DNA of 64,000 bases from Variovorax sp. Sphag1AA (GTDB lineage Bacteria; Pseudomonadota; Gammaproteobacteria; Burkholderiales; Burkholderiaceae_C): assembly GCF_014192575.1 (NCBI RefSeq), contig NZ_JACHYC010000011.1, forward strand, positions 1 through 64,000, written 5' to 3'. The notes beneath the pieces are model-generated. The model did no database searches and had not been told where the DNA came from. It saw only the letters and a program-made list of their open reading frames with translations. This document shows, in pieces, positions 1 through 7,555 of the stretch (its first letter is position 1; each line of letters opens with the position of its first letter). Made by a program: the position numbers and the translations under genes.

Positions 1-117
1 CTGGGTGGGCTCGATGCGGCGCGGCTTGATGCACTCCTCACATTCGCCGCGCGCGCGGCCGCGATCACCTGCTCCCGCCGCGGGGCGGACATGCCGCGGC
101 GTCACGAGCTCGCGTGA
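1..117 (+). CDS. PfkB-family sugar kinase, C-terminal end only
   Basis: The window opens inside a gene. Frame 1 reads 38 residues to a TGA at 115-117 and contains the tail AAITCSRRGADMPRRHEL, the usual end of fructokinase / 2-keto-3-deoxygluconate kinase type PfkB proteins (last helix, then G-A-x-P). Such kinases phosphorylate a sugar or sugar acid in the cytoplasm using ATP. The next gene, 25 bp on, is a sugar-lactone hydrolase, which fits a sugar or sugar-acid catabolic operon. The catalytic part lies outside the window, so the substrate cannot be named. Confidence 0.7.
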   Translation: MGGLDAARLDALLTFAARAAAITCSRRGADMPRRHELA

Positions 118-142
118 ATGAGGCACTTCGCCTCCAAGCACG

Positions 143-1099
143 ATGGACATCGAACGCCTACCCGTCGAACCCAGCCTGCTCGGCGAATCACCACTGTGGC
201 ATCCACGAGAGAAAGTGCTGTATTGGTGCGACATCCCGAGCCGCACCCTGCATCGCTATGACCCCGACAACCAGACGCATGCGAGCTGGGTCTTCGCGCA
301 CGATCTTGGCTGCTGCGCCGCCTGCGACGACGGTACGCTGATCGTCGCGCAACGGGACGGCCTGCTGCGCCTGGATCCGACGACCGGCAGCCAGACCGTG
401 ATTGCCAAGGCACCCTACGACATCGCTGTCGAGCGCTTCAACGACGGCAAGACCGACCCGCAGGGCCGCTTCTGGGTTGGAACGATCTATGAACCGCGCG
501 ATGCACCCCACGCATCGCTGTACCGGCTCGATGCACAAGGGCTTCAGCGTGTCGCTGGCCACATCACGACCAGCAACGGACTTGCATGGAGTCCGGACGG
601 CCGCACCATGTACTGGGCTGACACAAAGGCCCACACCATCGCTGCCTGGGACTACGACCCCGAGCGCGGCGAGCCCTCAAATCGTCGCGTCTTCGCCCGG
701 TTCGAGCCGCCGGAAGCACATCGGCTTTCAGGGTACGACGGTCGGCCCGATGGCGCTGCCGTGGATTCGGAGGGCTGCTATTGGGTCGCGATGTTCGAGG
801 GGGGCCGGGTGCTGCGCTATTCCCCGCAAGGCGAGTTGCTGCGCACCATCCACCTACCCGTGCGTTGCCCGACCATGCCCTGTTTCGGGGGTGCCGACCT
901 GCGCACCCTCTACATCACAACCGCGAGAGAGAAGCGGTCGCCAGACGAGCTTGCGGCAATGCCTTGGTCCGGTTGCGTTCTGCAAATGCGCATCGATGTG
1001 CCGGGACTTCCCGCCCGCTTTGTGAGACAGGGATTGCAGTCGACGCGAGCGCGACGGCAGTTGGCTTCCTCCCGCCTCCAGCCCTCGCGCTCGACGTGA
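143..1099 (+). CDS. SMP-30/gluconolactonase/LRE family lactonase
   Basis: Six-bladed beta-propeller of the SMP-30 / gluconolactonase family, which hydrolyses sugar lactones to aldonic acids with one divalent metal. Seen here: the N-terminal LLGESPLWHP motif (Glu metal ligand), NDGKTDPQGRFWVGT, SNGLAWSPDG (Asn ligand) and DGRPDGAAVDSEG (Asp ligand), so the active site looks intact. It follows a PfkB kinase tail by 25 bp, probably in one sugar-catabolic operon. At 318 aa it is slightly longer than the usual roughly 290: homologues normally stop shortly after the VPGLPARF stretch, and the last ~25 residues (Arg/Ser-rich) look like read-through of a lost stop or a late frameshift. The start at 143 has only a weak ribosome-binding site. 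Confidence 0.85.
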   Translation: MDIERLPVEPSLLGESPLWHPREKVLYWCDIPSRTLHRYDPDNQTHASWVFAHDLGCCAACDDGTLIVAQRDGLLRLDPTTGSQTVIAKAPYDIAVERFNDGKTDPQGRFWVGTIYEPRDAPHASLYRLDAQGLQRVAGHITTSNGLAWSPDGRTMYWADTKAHTIAAWDYDPERGEPSNRRVFARFEPPEAHRLSGYDGRPDGAAVDSEGCYWVAMFEGGRVLRYSPQGELLRTIHLPVRCPTMPCFGGADLRTLYITTAREKRSPDELAAMPWSGCVLQMRIDVPGLPARFVRQGLQSTRARRQLASSRLQPSRST

Positions 1100-1151
1100 T
1101 GCTGAAGCGCTGCGAGGCTTTCTGGTCGCTACGGCCGATCGGCCGACGCAC

Positions 1152-1328
1152 TCAGATGGAGTGCTGCAGGTGGAACGGACGCTGAGCGGTCCGCTGGTCG
1201 AGATGCTTCATGCGGCGTTCGAGGTCATAGATGTCGACCGCGCCGGCGAGGTAGGTGTCTTCGAAGTTGGGCTGGGCGGGAAACTGGCTCTTAAGCGCGG
1301 CCATGGCGCTTTGCAAGATTTTCTTCAT
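1152..1328 (-). CDS. DUF3563 family small protein (58 aa)
   Basis: A 58-residue protein read on the minus strand: it begins MKKILQSAMAAL, has the core YLAGAVDIYDLERRMKHLDQ and ends in HLQHSI. The core Y-L-A-x-(A/S)-x-D-x-x-D-L-E-R-R-(M/L) is the signature of the DUF3563 family of short, probably helical proteins common in Burkholderiales. Function is unknown. It stands alone between the lactonase (convergent) and cytochrome c' (same strand, about 100 bp upstream), and the perfect palindrome at 1341-1360 sits 12 bp upstream of its ATG, so it may be controlled by a regulator binding there. No clear purine-rich ribosome site is visible, because the palindrome occupies most of the leader. Confidence 0.75.
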   Translation of the reverse strand: MKKILQSAMAALKSQFPAQPNFEDTYLAGAVDIYDLERRMKHLDQRTAQRPFHLQHSI

Positions 1329-1340
1329 GGTGACGTCGAT

Positions 1341-1360
1341 TATAAGGGTTAACCCTTATA
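1341..1360. promoter_or_regulatory. Perfect 20-bp palindrome upstream of the DUF3563 gene
   Basis: TATAAGGGTTAACCCTTATA is fully self-complementary over 20 bp with no spacer. It lies 12 bp before the DUF3563 start codon, where a repressor operator (or a promoter overlapping an operator) would be. A ten-on-ten uninterrupted palindrome forms a poor hairpin, so dimeric-protein binding is the better reading than a terminator. The binding protein is not identifiable from the window. Confidence 0.6.
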
Positions 1361-1429
1361 TCGCGCAGGGGTCCCGATCCTGAGCCTGGACAAGGGCGTA
1401 CGCATCAAGGCCCACTTTGTGTGAGCGAG

Positions 1430-1873
1430 CTACTTCTTCCTGAACGTGTCGTGGCAGGTCTTGCAGGTCTCGCCCAGGGGCCCCATGGCGGCTTTCAGCG
1501 CGTCGAGATTGCCGGCTTTCGCGGCGCCCAGGAGCTTTTCCGTGTCGGACATCAATCTCTCGCTCAGCTCTTTGAATTTCGCCTGCTCCTGCCAGATCTC
1601 CGGCTTGGCCTTTCCGCCTTCCGTGCCAGGCCCGAATCCGGCCCAGGGAAGTTTCGATATTTCGGCCACAACTTCCGCGTTTGCCACTGCGGCCGTCGCG
1701 TCGTAGGGTGCCCTGCCGCTGGCCATGGCACCCAGGCGTGCGACGTGCTGGCTCTGAATGAACATCGCGCTCTGACGGTACTTGATGGCATCTTCGGTCT
1801 TGGCAAACTGCGCGCCGGCCGATACGGAAAAGCTGCAAGCGGCAACCAGGACGAGGGGGATGGAGGCTTTCAT
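1430..1873 (-). CDS. Cytochrome c' (periplasmic, class II cytochrome c)
   Basis: 147 residues: an N-terminal signal peptide (residues 1-21, cleavage near SAGA-QF), then a four-helix cytochrome c' fold with the haem-binding CKTCH motif near the C terminus (residues 137-141). The late position of CxxCH is diagnostic of class II cytochromes c. The protein is periplasmic and is known in other bacteria to bind NO and CO and protect against nitrosative stress. Family length is 125-150 aa, so the gene is complete. It is a single-gene unit on the minus strand. No FNR-type box was found upstream, although the low-oxygen island begins only 1.5 kb further on. Confidence 0.9.
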   Translation of the reverse strand: MKASIPLVLVAACSFSVSAGAQFAKTEDAIKYRQSAMFIQSQHVARLGAMASGRAPYDATAAVANAEVVAEISKLPWAGFGPGTEGGKAKPEIWQEQAKFKELSERLMSDTEKLLGAAKAGNLDALKAAMGPLGETCKTCHDTFRKK

Positions 1874-2349
1874 TCGTAGATCCTTTTGGTTCGTGCACCC
1901 GCGGGACGAGACCCCGCTAGAGCAGAACGTTCATCCCCAAAAACGCACGATCGGTTCAATACCCATGAAGCCAGGTCTATTCCGCAACACGGCCCTCCTC
2001 GCCCGAAGACACCGTCCCCTCGACCGAGCTCTTGCAGCGCATACCCCTCATGGCGGCCCTGTGGGGCTTCGAAGACTAGCGATCGCCAGATCGCCGCTCT
2101 CGATGTGATCGCTCCCGCTTCAGGCCAAGCAGCTAGCGATTGAGACCTAGTGCCGACCGGCAGCTCAAGGCCGCCTCAGTCAGCCCACTCTTCAATTACC
2201 TGTGGCGATCCCGCCGTGCGCCAGATACAGTGGGCAGTCGGCCCATGCACACGAATCCCTCAACCCTGCGCCTATCGGCCTCCGTCCGGAGCCGGGGCGC
2301 TGCATGATCCTTCGCAGACACGGCAACCACGACTGCAAGGCGAGGGACC
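1874..2349. other. Intergenic, 476 bp, no gene recognised
   Basis: Lies between the divergent cytochrome c' and membrane-protein genes. Short ORFs here show no recognisable protein character. The copies of CTAGCGAT near 2077 and 2132 are the only repeated words noticed. It must hold promoters for both flanking genes, but no convincing box or -35/-10 pair was found. Confidence 0.5.
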
Positions 2350-2922
2350 ATGGACCAGTTGTTCAAGAGTCTCCCCGACATCATCAAGGCGGCGGCGCAG
2401 AGCCGGCTGGGCATCCTGGCACTGCTGGTTGTCGCGCTGTCCATCCTGGCGTACGTCTTCTTTGCCAAGGCGACGGTGAAGGTCCGTGTTGGCATCTTCG
2501 TGTTGCTCTTCGCCGGCGTCCTCGGGTTCGGTGTTGCGGTCCTTCGCGAGTCGGACTCCAAACCGCCATCCATGGCACCGACATCGGCCCCGGCCCCGGC
2601 ACCGGCGCCGACGGGGGTAGTTCTCCCGCCGCTATCGAAAGAGGCGCGGATACTGCTCAAGGGTGCTTCAGCCGATCCGGCCGGACTCGTGCTGTACGAG
2701 AAATTCGGCGCCAGCGTTGACCTGCACACGAACGGCGAGAGCCTGTTGACCGACAAGGCCGATCACCGCGCGGTGGCCACCTGGGAGGCTGCGTTGCAGG
2801 AACTCGTCGACCGTGGTTTGCTCGCCACCCGCGGTGATCGCGGCGAGGTCTACGAGATCACGAAGAAGGGCTACGACGCGAACGGGTCAACGCCTACGGT
2901 AAGGGACGATTCGCGGCGATAA
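2350..2922 (+). CDS. Two-TM membrane protein with C-terminal winged-helix-like part, unknown function
   Basis: 190 residues not assigned to a named family. Seen: a short amphipathic N terminus, two hydrophobic helices (about residues 20-38 and 46-64), a Pro/Ala linker (SAPAPAPAPTG, about 79-89), then a 100-residue soluble domain. The end of that domain (LVDRGLLATRGDRGEVYEITKKGYD) reads like the recognition-helix/wing strand of a winged-helix fold, as found in small membrane proteins from phage-defence and stress contexts. The start ATG at 2350 follows GCGAGGGACC, a plausible ribosome site. It stands alone upstream of the low-oxygen island. Role unknown. Confidence 0.7.
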   Translation: MDQLFKSLPDIIKAAAQSRLGILALLVVALSILAYVFFAKATVKVRVGIFVLLFAGVLGFGVAVLRESDSKPPSMAPTSAPAPAPAPTGVVLPPLSKEARILLKGASADPAGLVLYEKFGASVDLHTNGESLLTDKADHRAVATWEAALQELVDRGLLATRGDRGEVYEITKKGYDANGSTPTVRDDSRR

Positions 2923-3349
2923 GCAGATCCTCGGGCCCGACGGCAGCATCAGCCTCGCCTCTCATTGAGCTGCGGCTTCCCTCGGAGAATCAGCGTCAAT
3001 CGCCGCTTTGAGGGCTCGCAGCTCCGGGGCGTCAGCCATTGGCCAATCTCTCTTTGGTCATGAAGTCCCCTGCGCCGCGGCGCGCACCGTCGAAGACATG
3101 TTCGACAACGAGCAGGTACTGGCAGAGGAGATGGTGGCCAACAGCAGCGGTACGAGCAAGCCGCGCACCGTCGCGCCCGAAGGTGCCTGCGACTCCGGTT
3201 CACGCTCTAAACGGCCACCCACGCTGCTATCGATTTCTCCATGGTCGAACCACTGGCGCGTCGCGTGCATGCGCTTGGCTGGCAGGGGGCGAGAAGGCGT
3301 TCGCAGGGATCTCGCGCCCCATCCCCATGGGGCGGAATCCGCTAACAAG
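2923..3349. other. Intergenic, about 430 bp, no gene recognised
   Basis: Both strands carry short open frames, but none has a ribosome site plus protein-like composition. The stretch ends at the FNR-type promoter of the next gene. It may be decayed coding sequence, but I cannot name a parent gene. Confidence 0.4.
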
Positions 3350-3391
3350 TTGCGGCAGATCAATGAGCATTGCGCCAAGCACGCCTAGCAT
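3350..3391 (+). promoter_or_regulatory. FNR-type box plus -10 for the 3444 gene
   Basis: TTGCGGCAGATCAA at 3350-3363 matches the FNR/ANR pattern TTGAT-N4-ATCAA, with one variant half-site. A -10-like TAGCAT starts 36 bases after the first base of the box (3386-3391). This places the box centre near -41.5, the class II activator position. The next start codon is at 3444. Confidence 0.65.
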
Positions 3392-3443
3392 TCGAATCAG
3401 GAGCGCATTGCATCCCAATTGACTAGCGAAAGGAGTTTTTGCC

Positions 3444-3722
3444 ATGAATCAATCGGAATCGGCTGCAACGCGAGTCGAGGATGCCTTTGTCCTTTCGTCC
3501 CTCGGATGGCAGCACCTCTTCCAGGACTGTGCCCAGGAGTTCCAGCAGGCGCAGGTCCGCGCGGTGGCGGAGTGGATAGAAGCGCTCACGTCCATGTACC
3601 ACGATGCGTGGCAAAGCTGGGCTGCCGCCCTGCCCGGTGGAACACACCCTCTGACCCGCGATCACCTGCACACGCTGCCTTCTCTGGCGGCAGCCCCCCT
3701 GGCACCTACGACAGAGTCCTAG
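3444..3722 (+). CDS. Small soluble protein, possibly phasin-like (92 aa)
   Basis: Ninety-two residues with a strong ribosome site (GAAAGGAG) 10 bp before ATG. The sequence is rich in Gln, Trp and Ala (HLFQDCAQEFQQAQ, AEWIEALTSMYHDAWQSWAAAL) and predicts amphipathic helices. That composition is seen in phasin-type PHB-granule proteins, and the PHB synthase is the next gene but one, so a granule-associated role is possible but unproven. It is the first gene behind an FNR-type promoter and is followed 24 bp later by another small gene, probably co-transcribed. No family was recognised with certainty. Confidence 0.6.
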   Translation: MNQSESAATRVEDAFVLSSLGWQHLFQDCAQEFQQAQVRAVAEWIEALTSMYHDAWQSWAAALPGGTHPLTRDHLHTLPSLAAAPLAPTTES

Positions 3723-3746
3723 TCAATTTCCCTTGAGGCGCGTGAA

Positions 3747-4037
3747 ATGGAAGCCGATGCGATCTACTGCTTTGATCGAGCCAGCGTCTTGTTCCCAATC
3801 TACCCCGACGGCCCTACTGGCCACCGAGTGATCGCAGAGATCTCGGAAGACACGCTGCGCGATCTCTTCGGCGCTACCGGCGGTGGTGAAAGCCTCGTAC
3901 AGGCCTGCAAAGAGCACTTCGATGTGATCGAGCAAATGGCCCTGCATCTGCATCGTCGCGACCCGCATCGCTCGTTGATCCTCGAGACTCAGGATTTCTC
4001 GCTACCGGCGATGTTCTCGACCGATCACGCAGATTGA
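3747..4037 (+). CDS. DUF1488-like small protein (96 aa)
   Basis: Ninety-six residues: a beta-rich N terminus (V-x-F-P-I-Y-x-D-G, then V-I-A-E-I-S-E-D-T-L), an L-F-G motif, a helical middle (ACKEHFDVIEQMALHLHRR) and a final strand S-L-I-L-E-T-Q-D-F. This order (V-x-F, I-S-x-x-x-L, I-x-x-x-A, then T-x-D-F) is like DUF1488, a family of unknown function common in Burkholderiales. It follows the 92-aa gene by 24 bp and ends 7 bp from the convergent phaC stop, so the pair forms one short FNR-box operon. The family assignment is moderate. Confidence 0.6.
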   Translation: MEADAIYCFDRASVLFPIYPDGPTGHRVIAEISEDTLRDLFGATGGGESLVQACKEHFDVIEQMALHLHRRDPHRSLILETQDFSLPAMFSTDHAD

Positions 4038-4044
4038 CTCTCTC

Positions 4045-5790
4045 CTACGACTCTTTTACGTACGAGCCCGGTGCGGGAATCTCTTTGCCATTCACCGCAA
4101 CGCCTTGCACGGGCAGTGTCGCGATCTCGCCGCTGGAGTGCTTTCGCAGCCAGTGGGTCCACGCCGGCCACCAGGAACCGTGCGAATACTGCGCACTGGC
4201 GAACCACTCGTCTGGCTCTGCGGGCGCCTTGCGTGCGGCATGGTGGGCCTTGCGGTACGACGCAGCCGTATGTGCCGCCGGCCCGGCCGGAGGGTTCACG
4301 ATGCCCACGTTGTGTCCGCCGGAGGTCAGCAGGAAGTCGATGGGCGAATCAACGAGCCGGTGAATCCTGTAGACCGACTTCCATGGCGATACATGGTCGT
4401 TCTCGGTCGCGACCACGAACATGGGAACGCCGATTCGCGACAAGTCGACCGGTTCATGCGAAGTGCACCGATAGCGCCCCTCCGCCAGATCGTTGCGCAG
4501 GTAAAGATGCCGCAGGTATTCCGCGTGCATCCGCGCGGGCATGCGGGTGGCATCGGCATTCCATGCGCGTAGCGCAGTCATCGGCGTGGTGGCGCCCATC
4601 AGATACTCATGTACCAGCTTGGACCATACGAGGTCTTTCGAGTTGATGAGTTGAAAGGCCCCTGCCATCCGCCTGCCATCCAGGTAGCCGTTCTCGGTCA
4701 TGAGGTCCTCGAGAAAGGAAATCTGGCTCTCGTCCATGAAGAGTCCCAGCTCTCCCGGCTCGGAGAAGTCGGTTTGCGCAGCGAACAGCGTCAGCGTCCG
4801 GATGGCATGAGGGCATTCGGGCAACGCCGCCGAAATGGCCAGCAGCGTGCCGCCGAGGCAGTAGCCTGCCGCGTGGACATCCGACTCCGGATACAACGAA
4901 CGAATGGTGTCGAGCGATTCGAACACGCCATGGCGAACGTAGTCCTCCATTCCCAGACCGGCCTGACCGCTGCGGGGGTTGCGCCACGAGACGATGAAGA
5001 CCGTATGCCCGTTGTCCACCAGGTACTTCACCAGTGAATCCTCGGGCGTAAGGTCGAGGATGTAGAACTTCATGATCCAGGCCGGAACGATGAACACCGG
5101 CTCGCGCAGAACGGTGGCGGTTGTCGGCTCATACTGGATCAGCTCTGCCAGTTCGTTGCGCATGACGACCTTGCCCGGGGTCAGGGCCACGGCTTTGCCC
5201 GGCAGGAATGCCTCCACACCGCGTGGCTTGGCATCGCCCGCGACCGCAGCCGCATCGCGAACCCAGTTGATCCAACCATTGGCCAGGTTCGCGCCGCCCG
5301 TCAACAGGGTCTGTTTCAGCACCTCCGGATTTGTAGCGACGAAGTTGGACGGCGACACCATGTCAAGCCATTGGCGCGCAACGAAGGCCACCTGGTCTTC
5401 GTGGTGTTTCGAAACACCGCGCACGCCTCGGCAGGCCTCCTCCCACCACTGCTGGGTCGACAGAAACGCCCGAGCCAACGCGTCGAAGGGAGGCTGCTTC
5501 CATTCCGGCCGCGCGAACCGTTTGTCCTGGACGGCCATCGCCTCGTCTGCCTCGGCGTCCTTCTCGCTCGACACAAGGGCCAACCACCACGCAAGTGATC
5601 TCCGAAGCGCACTGGCCGAAAGCTCCGTCTGCTTTGTGGGCGACACCATCAAGTGCGCCAGCCAGTCGGATTGCGCCTGCGCAAGCGATGCGGGCGAGAT
5701 CCCGTTGGCAAGCCGCGCGATCCACTGCTTGAGCGGTAGATCCATGGCAGCCGGCCCATGACCGGCCGGGCAAACGTATGAATGTTCCAT
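4045..5790 (-). CDS. phaC: Class I poly(3-hydroxyalkanoate) synthase (PhaC)
   Basis: 581 residues from the ATG at 5790. An N-terminal PHB-synthase domain is followed by an alpha/beta-hydrolase core with the lipase-like box GYCLGG (catalytic Cys311), the Asp region ATENDHVSPW and the His in SGGHNVG. It polymerises 3-hydroxyacyl-CoA (typically 3-hydroxybutyryl-CoA) on the surface of PHB granules. The open frame extends to 5949, but that would overlap the end of groEL and lacks family residues. The ATG at 5790 follows a GGCGAGGAT ribosome site, hence my choice. It is the last gene of the ATPase-groEL-phaC series, and phaB is encoded divergently nearby. PHB synthesis as an electron sink under oxygen limitation fits the FNR-type promoter upstream of the operon. 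Confidence 0.92.
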   Translation of the reverse strand: MEHSYVCPAGHGPAAMDLPLKQWIARLANGISPASLAQAQSDWLAHLMVSPTKQTELSASALRRSLAWWLALVSSEKDAEADEAMAVQDKRFARPEWKQPPFDALARAFLSTQQWWEEACRGVRGVSKHHEDQVAFVARQWLDMVSPSNFVATNPEVLKQTLLTGGANLANGWINWVRDAAAVAGDAKPRGVEAFLPGKAVALTPGKVVMRNELAELIQYEPTTATVLREPVFIVPAWIMKFYILDLTPEDSLVKYLVDNGHTVFIVSWRNPRSGQAGLGMEDYVRHGVFESLDTIRSLYPESDVHAAGYCLGGTLLAISAALPECPHAIRTLTLFAAQTDFSEPGELGLFMDESQISFLEDLMTENGYLDGRRMAGAFQLINSKDLVWSKLVHEYLMGATTPMTALRAWNADATRMPARMHAEYLRHLYLRNDLAEGRYRCTSHEPVDLSRIGVPMFVVATENDHVSPWKSVYRIHRLVDSPIDFLLTSGGHNVGIVNPPAGPAAHTAASYRKAHHAARKAPAEPDEWFASAQYSHGSWWPAWTHWLRKHSSGEIATLPVQGVAVNGKEIPAPGSYVKES

Positions 5791-5893
5791 CGCTCGATCC
5801 TCGCCGGGCCTCAAACCGCCGTGTTTGCGGCACGTCAAGGCTGAAGGCATTTGGCGAACGGATGCACGGCGAATCTTGCAAACTCGCGCCCCC

Positions 5894-7519
5894 TCAGAAC
5901 ATATCGGCTGAAGGCGCAGCCTGCTGTGGCTGCTCTTTCCTGGGCACATCCGCCACCATGCAGTCGATCGTGAGGATCAGGCTTGCGATAGAGCAGGCGT
6001 TCTGCAACGCCAGGCGCGTGACCTTGGCCGGATCGATGACACCCATATCCAGCATGTCGCCGTATTCACGACGGGCTGCGTTGTAGCCAAAACTCGGCCG
6101 ATCGGCCGCGTCGACCCGGTCCAGCACGATGGAGGGTTCCTGCGCGGCATTGAGAACGATGCGGCGCATCGGCTCTTCCAGCGCGCGGATCACGATCTTC
6201 AGGCCCGAGTCTTCATCGAGCGTGGGCAGCGTCACGCCCACGAGCGCCTTCCGGGCGCGCAGCAGGGCCACCCCGCCCCCTGGGACGATGCCCTCCTCGA
6301 TCGCGGCGCGAGTGGCATGCAGAGCGTCCTCGACACGCAACTTCCGCTCCTTCAGCTCCGTCTCAGTGGCCGCACCGACCTTGATCACGGCCACGCCGCC
6401 CGACAGCTTGGCGATGCGCTCGTCCAGCTTCTGGCGGTCGTAGTCGCTGCCGAGCTTTTCGCGCTCTTTCTTCAGCGTCGCGATGCGTTCGCGGATGGCC
6501 GATGCCTCGCCGGCACCGCCGACGATGGTGGTGTTCTCCTTGTCGACCACCACGCGACGCGCTCGTCCGAGATGCTCCAGCGTGGCCTTTTCGAGCGATA
6601 CGCCCAGCTCCGCGGATAGCACCTGTCCCCCCGTAACGAGGGCAATGTCCTGCAACATTGCCTTGCGGCGGTCACCGAAGCCCGGTGCCTTGACGGCGCA
6701 AGTCTTGATCACGCCGCGAATGGCGTTGACGACCAGGGTCGCCAGCGCATCGGCCTCGACTTCCTCGGCGACGACAAGCAAGGGCATTCCGGCCTTCGCG
6801 GCCGATTCGAGCAACGGCACGAGTTCCTGCAGGCCGGACAGCTTCTGGTCGTACAGCAGCACGGCGACGTCTTCCAGCACGCAGGTCTGCCGCTCCGGGT
6901 TGTTGATGAAGTAGGCCGACAGATAGCCGCGATCGAACTGCAGCCCTTCGACGGTCTCGAGCTCGCTCGCGATGCCCGATCCATCCTCGATCGACACCGC
7001 CCCATCGCGTCCCACCTTGTCCATGGCCCTTGCGACCAGTTCGCCGATGGAGCGGTCGTTGTTCGCGGAGATCGCTGCGACATGGGCGATCTCCTGCGAT
7101 GTGGCGCAGGGTTGCGCCATCTTCTTGAGCTCGGTCACGACGATCTCGACGGCCTGCTCGATGCCGTGCTTCAGTTCCATCGGATTCATGCCGGCCGCCA
7201 AATACTTCAGGCCTTCCTGCACCAGGCCGTGGGCCAGCACAGTGGCTGTGGTGGTGCCGTCACCCGCCATCTCGCTCGTGCGCGCGGCAACTTCGCGCAT
7301 CAGCTGCGCACCCATGTTCTCGAAGCGGTCTTCGAGCTCGATCGATTTCGCGACAACCACCCCTGAATTGACGATCTGGGGCGCACCGAACTCACGGTCA
7401 AGCACCACGGTGCGGCCTCTCGGACCCAACGTGACCTTCACGGCCTCGGCCAGCGTATCAACTCCACGGCGGATCTTGTCGCGGGCTTCTTCCCGGAACA
7501 GCAGCTTCTTGGCAGACAT
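5894..7519 (-). CDS. groL: GroEL-type chaperonin, accessory paralogue
   Basis: 541 residues, full-length 60-kDa chaperonin: LGPRGRTVVLD, the ATP site GDGTTTATVLA, the apical-domain segment and EEGIVPGGGVALLRA are all present. It forms double rings that fold proteins with ATP and GroES. Two points set it apart from the housekeeping copy: there is no groES beside it, and the C terminus ends in QQAAPSADMF instead of the usual Gly-Gly-Met repeat tail. It sits 36 bp downstream of a P-type ATPase (ribosome site GGAGG) and upstream of phaC in a stress operon. It is likely a condition-specific chaperonin that borrows GroES encoded elsewhere. Confidence 0.95.
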   Translation of the reverse strand: MSAKKLLFREEARDKIRRGVDTLAEAVKVTLGPRGRTVVLDREFGAPQIVNSGVVVAKSIELEDRFENMGAQLMREVAARTSEMAGDGTTTATVLAHGLVQEGLKYLAAGMNPMELKHGIEQAVEIVVTELKKMAQPCATSQEIAHVAAISANNDRSIGELVARAMDKVGRDGAVSIEDGSGIASELETVEGLQFDRGYLSAYFINNPERQTCVLEDVAVLLYDQKLSGLQELVPLLESAAKAGMPLLVVAEEVEADALATLVVNAIRGVIKTCAVKAPGFGDRRKAMLQDIALVTGGQVLSAELGVSLEKATLEHLGRARRVVVDKENTTIVGGAGEASAIRERIATLKKEREKLGSDYDRQKLDERIAKLSGGVAVIKVGAATETELKERKLRVEDALHATRAAIEEGIVPGGGVALLRARKALVGVTLPTLDEDSGLKIVIRALEEPMRRIVLNAAQEPSIVLDRVDAADRPSFGYNAARREYGDMLDMGVIDPAKVTRLALQNACSIASLILTIDCMVADVPRKEQPQQAAPSADMF

Positions 7520-7555
7520 CTTGAAGACCTCCTGCCCGGATGATTGGCCGTCTTG

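Noticed and set aside
5791..5949. Longer N terminus for PhaC
   Set aside because: It would overlap the end of groEL, is not protein-like, and a good ribosome site precedes the ATG at 5790.
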